Shown piece after piece: positions 61,454-64,000 of a stretch of DNA of 64,000 bases. Positions within the stretch are counted from its first letter, which is position 1. Each line of letters opens with the position of its first letter. The translations under genes were made by a program, and so were the position numbers. The notes under the pieces were generated by a model. That model saw only the letters and a program-made list of their open reading frames with translations, was not told the origin of the DNA and did not search any database. Origin of the DNA: Malurus cyaneus samueli (taxonomy: Eukaryota > Chordata > Aves > Passeriformes > Maluridae); contig CM019237.1 in the NCBI GenBank assembly GCA_009741485.1, forward strand, positions 49,848,050 through 49,912,049, read 5' to 3'.

Positions 61454-63864
61454 CTGCAAGAGGTGGAAAAAAGAAGCAGCCAGATTATGGAGCCTATGCA
61501 AGATACACCCTAGCTGGCCAGTGGGACCACCACAGCAACCATCACAACATGCTAGCAGTGTCCTAGCCCAAATGATCACCTGCCTGCCTCTCTTGACATC
61601 CTGAGAACCTGCATTCCAGCCCAGCAGCACAGATGCCCATCACACCTGGAGGTTTAACCAATCCACCCTCTCCTGCCCTTGGCCCATTTCTCTGCCATGG
61701 TGGAGTAACTGAGATGTTGGACTATGGAAACTAAGCTTGGGAGATTCCTCTTCCCTAGCAGTAATCAGATTATTATACCATAATTATTTTGATTTGTAGT
61801 TTAGCTTGTAGAGAGGAACTACAGATACTACCTTGATTCACTTAAATGTTCAACATTAATCCTTTTTTTCTGTATTTTAGTAAGTCACTTGTCTCAATAC
61901 CCTGAAACAATGAGTTCTACCTACCAAAAGATGTAATTTTTTTTTAATCCTGTGCCATAATTTGCATTACAAATACTTTTTTTTTTGTTTCACACAGTGC
62001 TTTCTTGTTCTCCTTTTCCATGCAGGATAAGTGAGAATTCTGGACCATCCTTCACTATACTATTTTACTAACATCCTCTTGTAACTGCATACTTATGGTT
62101 TGCAAAACCTCTCTTTGAGTGGAAAAAACTCTCCTACAACCAATGTCCTTGCCTGGATCATTGTATTTATGCTATATCTTTGAAAAAACACAGCCCTTTC
62201 ATGTTTTGTAACTTCTCCAGAGATGATAGAAGGAAAATCCAAGGGGATTTTCTAGAGAAAAACATGCCTATTTCTTTTTAACTTGCCTGTTTGCCTGCAG
62301 TTAGAGACACCCTTCCTTCCTAAAGAAACTGAAGGCTTCCCAATCTGTTGTCCTACTGAGAATGCAAAGCTTCCCTGAATTACTGTCCCCATCTCTCAAA
62401 GCCAAGCTTGGTGTTCAGTACTCCATAAACTACATGAAAAGGAGGAATCCAATTGCTAATTTTTCTCTCTCCTTCCTATTACAAAGCTGTGGGTAATTAG
62501 TTGACATGGCCATTGAAGGCCTCTTAATTGTCTCGTGAAAGCAACATTTGGAGCAGGTCACCAGTGGCCTCACATCTCAGAGTGGCATGTGAGGGCCACA
62601 GGCAGCAACAGAGGATGAGCCAGGGAGGTGCCAGACAGCAGAGAGCATCACACCTGAGCCGTGGAAGGGCAGGGATGAACATTTGGAACTAATTACCAGC
62701 TGCAGGATGGTCAGGTAACGCTTCCACCACAGGTACCGGCGCATCCGCGGTCCCAGGCTGGCCAGGGCATAGTAGCCATACATGAAGATGTGGACAAAGG
62801 AGTTCAGCATCCCAATAAAGAAGGCTGAGGAGTGAAGAAGTGAGGGTGAACGAGACACAAAAGCTCTTCCAGGCTAACCCTGTGAAGGGGTCACAGCCAC
62901 TATGATGGTGCTTTCAAAAAGCACATCACAGACACCGCTGTGCGTGGACATTCTGTGCAGGCTCTGCCTTGGAAGCATGTCAGCTTCAGCACACAGAATC
63001 ACAGCATGGGCTGGGTTGGAAGGGACCTTAGTGGCCATTAGCCCCAACCCAGGACATCTCCCTCTAGAGCAGCTTGCCCAAAGCCCCACTCAGTCTGGCC
63101 TTGAACGCTACCAGGGTTGGGGCATCCACAGTATATCCATCCCATAGCAAGTGTTCAGAGACAGACAAGAGCTTCAAAGGCAGAGCAGAGGCTTTCTGAA
63201 CTTCTGACCTAAGCACTTCCCAGCATTCTGGTGTCACGGCCATTCAGCCAAAAGGGCTGCGTTCAAAAAGGAATGTCCCAGCATTCTGTACAAGGCCTGC
63301 CTGGAGTGGCTCCGTACACAGACGCTTCTCTTCCAGCTGAGCAAAAAGGAGCAGAGGTCTGGATGCAGCCCAGAAAGGGGCACAGTCAGAGAAGGAAACA
63401 GAGAGCCAGAAGCTGGGCTGCTGCCCCAGGGCCTCTGAGTGGGAGTGAGGGAGAGCTGCTCTGGGAGGAGATACATATTCACCTTCCATAGGATGTTATT
63501 TTTTTCTGTTTGAACCCACTCTGTTGGCACACTCTCATTTGGGATGAGGCAGTGAACATGGCAGTACAAATAGCCCCAAGAGCTGAGCAGATGGGATCAT
63601 CTGAAATGCACATGTTTTTCACACCTTTGGAAGTAGGTGAGCTTCCTACCTGCCAATCAGCCCATCTGCACTGTTAATACAACCTCCACAGCCCAAAATA
63701 AGCCCTGAAACACAAGGTTTTCTTACAGAAGCATTTCTTACAAGCATACCTTGTCCTCCAGGCACATATTTGACCCCTGACCACCAGTTGAAGATCATAG
63801 AGCCGTGGTGATACACGTGCAGAAAAGTCACCTGCTCTTGTTTCTTGCGCAGAATTAAGAAAAC
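61283..63864 (-). CDS. Very-long-chain fatty acid elongase, ELOVL4/ELOVL8-like, last three coding exons (5' part outside window)
   Basis: ER membrane condensing enzyme that adds malonyl-CoA to fatty acyl-CoA, the first step of the two-carbon elongation cycle. Three exons join in frame with consensus splice sites: 63750-63864, 62697-62824 and 61283-61453 (137 residues, then stop). Seen: the catalytic histidine box HVYHH in [10 protein letters not shown], then [13 protein letters not shown], the conserved [22 protein letters not shown], and hydrophobic segments to the end. The C-terminus RDKLT resembles the K/R-x-K-x-x ER-retrieval signal. HVYHH groups it with ELOVL2/4/5 and the fish-described ELOVL8, not with ELOVL1/7 (HVFHH) or ELOVL3/6 (HWYHH). 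Exon borders at GGQ-A and LQL appear to match the ELOVL4 pattern. The family is certain; the subtype is not. It lies upstream of KCNA5 on the same strand, its stop codon 7.2 kb away. I see no broken residue. Confidence 0.92.
61454..62696 (-). other. Elongase intron (last)
   Basis: 1,243 bases between the LQL exon and the terminal exon. AT-rich with short T runs (near 61,927 and 61,977). No CR1 copy or other feature seen. Confidence 0.85.
62697..62824 (-). CDS. Elongase exon with the MYGYY and YLWWKRYLT motifs
   Basis: 128 bases. The acceptor is ctcctcag before CCTTCTTTATT; the donor after CTGCAGCTG is gtaatt. Completes the split alanine codon ([13 protein letters not shown]) and ends in phase 0 at ILQL. 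Contains a membrane segment and the conserved Tyr-Tyr and Trp-Trp-Lys motifs. Confidence 0.93.
62825..63749 (-). other. Elongase intron with a CR1 fragment
   Basis: 925 bases between the histidine-box exon and the next. It contains one CR1 3' fragment (62991-63132). The rest is unremarkable; open frames at 63,231-63,569 have no recognisable similarity. Confidence 0.85.
62991..63132 (-). mobile_element. CR1 LINE 3' fragment in elongase intron
   Basis: acacagaatcacagcatggg, then ctgggttggaagggaccttag, and ccttgaacgctaccagggttgggg. Same orientation as the host gene. Confidence 0.93.
63750..63864 (-). CDS. Elongase exon with the histidine box
   Basis: 115 bases. The acceptor is tttcag before GTTTTCTTAATT; the donor after GGACAAG is gtatgc. 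Starts in phase 0 and ends with one base of a split alanine codon. Encodes [20 protein letters not shown] and then the NWW..GGQ segment. The preceding exon lies beyond 64,000. Confidence 0.93.
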
Positions 63865-64000
63865 CTGAAAGAAACCAGATAAAGAAAAACCTTGAGTTGA
63901 TATGTTTAGATAAAAATTCCACAGTAAAGCATTATAAAAATAGTTAATTGTGATTCTGAATCTCCCAAACCAATTTCCTCTGCTGTTGACAAAAACTGGT

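Noticed and set aside
1..64000. CRISPR arrays, operons, phage or insertion sequences, tRNA and rRNA genes
   Set aside because: None seen; the window is vertebrate chromosomal DNA with spliced genes and CR1 elements.

Overview
The window looks like 64 kb of a bird nuclear genome, perhaps a passerine. The interspersed repeats are almost all CR1 LINE fragments with the avian 3' end (ATTCTRTG-type termini, and the block around 'gtgagggtggtgaggccctggcacagg'). I saw no SINEs. The two coding loci I can identify are vertebrate genes, both on the minus strand.

Layout: positions 1 to about 52,150 form a gene-poor, AT-rich tract. It holds at least 17 truncated CR1 copies, several poly-A/T tracts and short microsatellites, and no protein gene I can identify. 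A cluster of splice-like signals and a membrane-protein-like reading frame near 8.2-8.9 kb (minus) is the only other coding suspicion there. In mammals KCNA5 is followed downstream by a long gap before NTF3, so this tract may be the matching desert; that is inference.

Positions 52,157-54,034 (minus) hold KCNA5 (Kv1.5), a single-exon Shaker-type voltage-gated potassium channel inside a strong CpG island. T1 domain, S1-S6, TVGYGD filter and C-terminal ETDL are all intact. The first ~130 residues, as read in the one open frame, are probably wrong. The conserved N-terminus is spread over three frames, consistent with three one-base losses that are most simply consensus errors in very GC-rich DNA. 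Just upstream lies a coherent promoter layout: a perfect CRE palindrome, a TATA-like element, a short inverted repeat, then a G-quadruplex-type GGGCA repeat in the presumed 5' leader.

Positions 61,283-63,864 (minus) hold the last three coding exons of a very-long-chain fatty acid elongase of the ELOVL2/4/5/8 (HVYHH) group. Its 5' exons lie beyond the right edge. It ends 7.2 kb upstream of KCNA5 on the same strand. In mammals the next genes upstream of KCNA5 are KCNA1 and KCNA6, so an elongase here is a notable neighbour and may be the ELOVL8-type gene absent from standard mammalian sets.

I found no CRISPR array, operon, tRNA, rRNA or intact mobile element, and no convincing new biological system. 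The points most worth following are the KCNA5 N-terminal frame problem, the elongase identity, the KCNA5 promoter architecture, and the spliced-looking segment at 8.2-8.9 kb.
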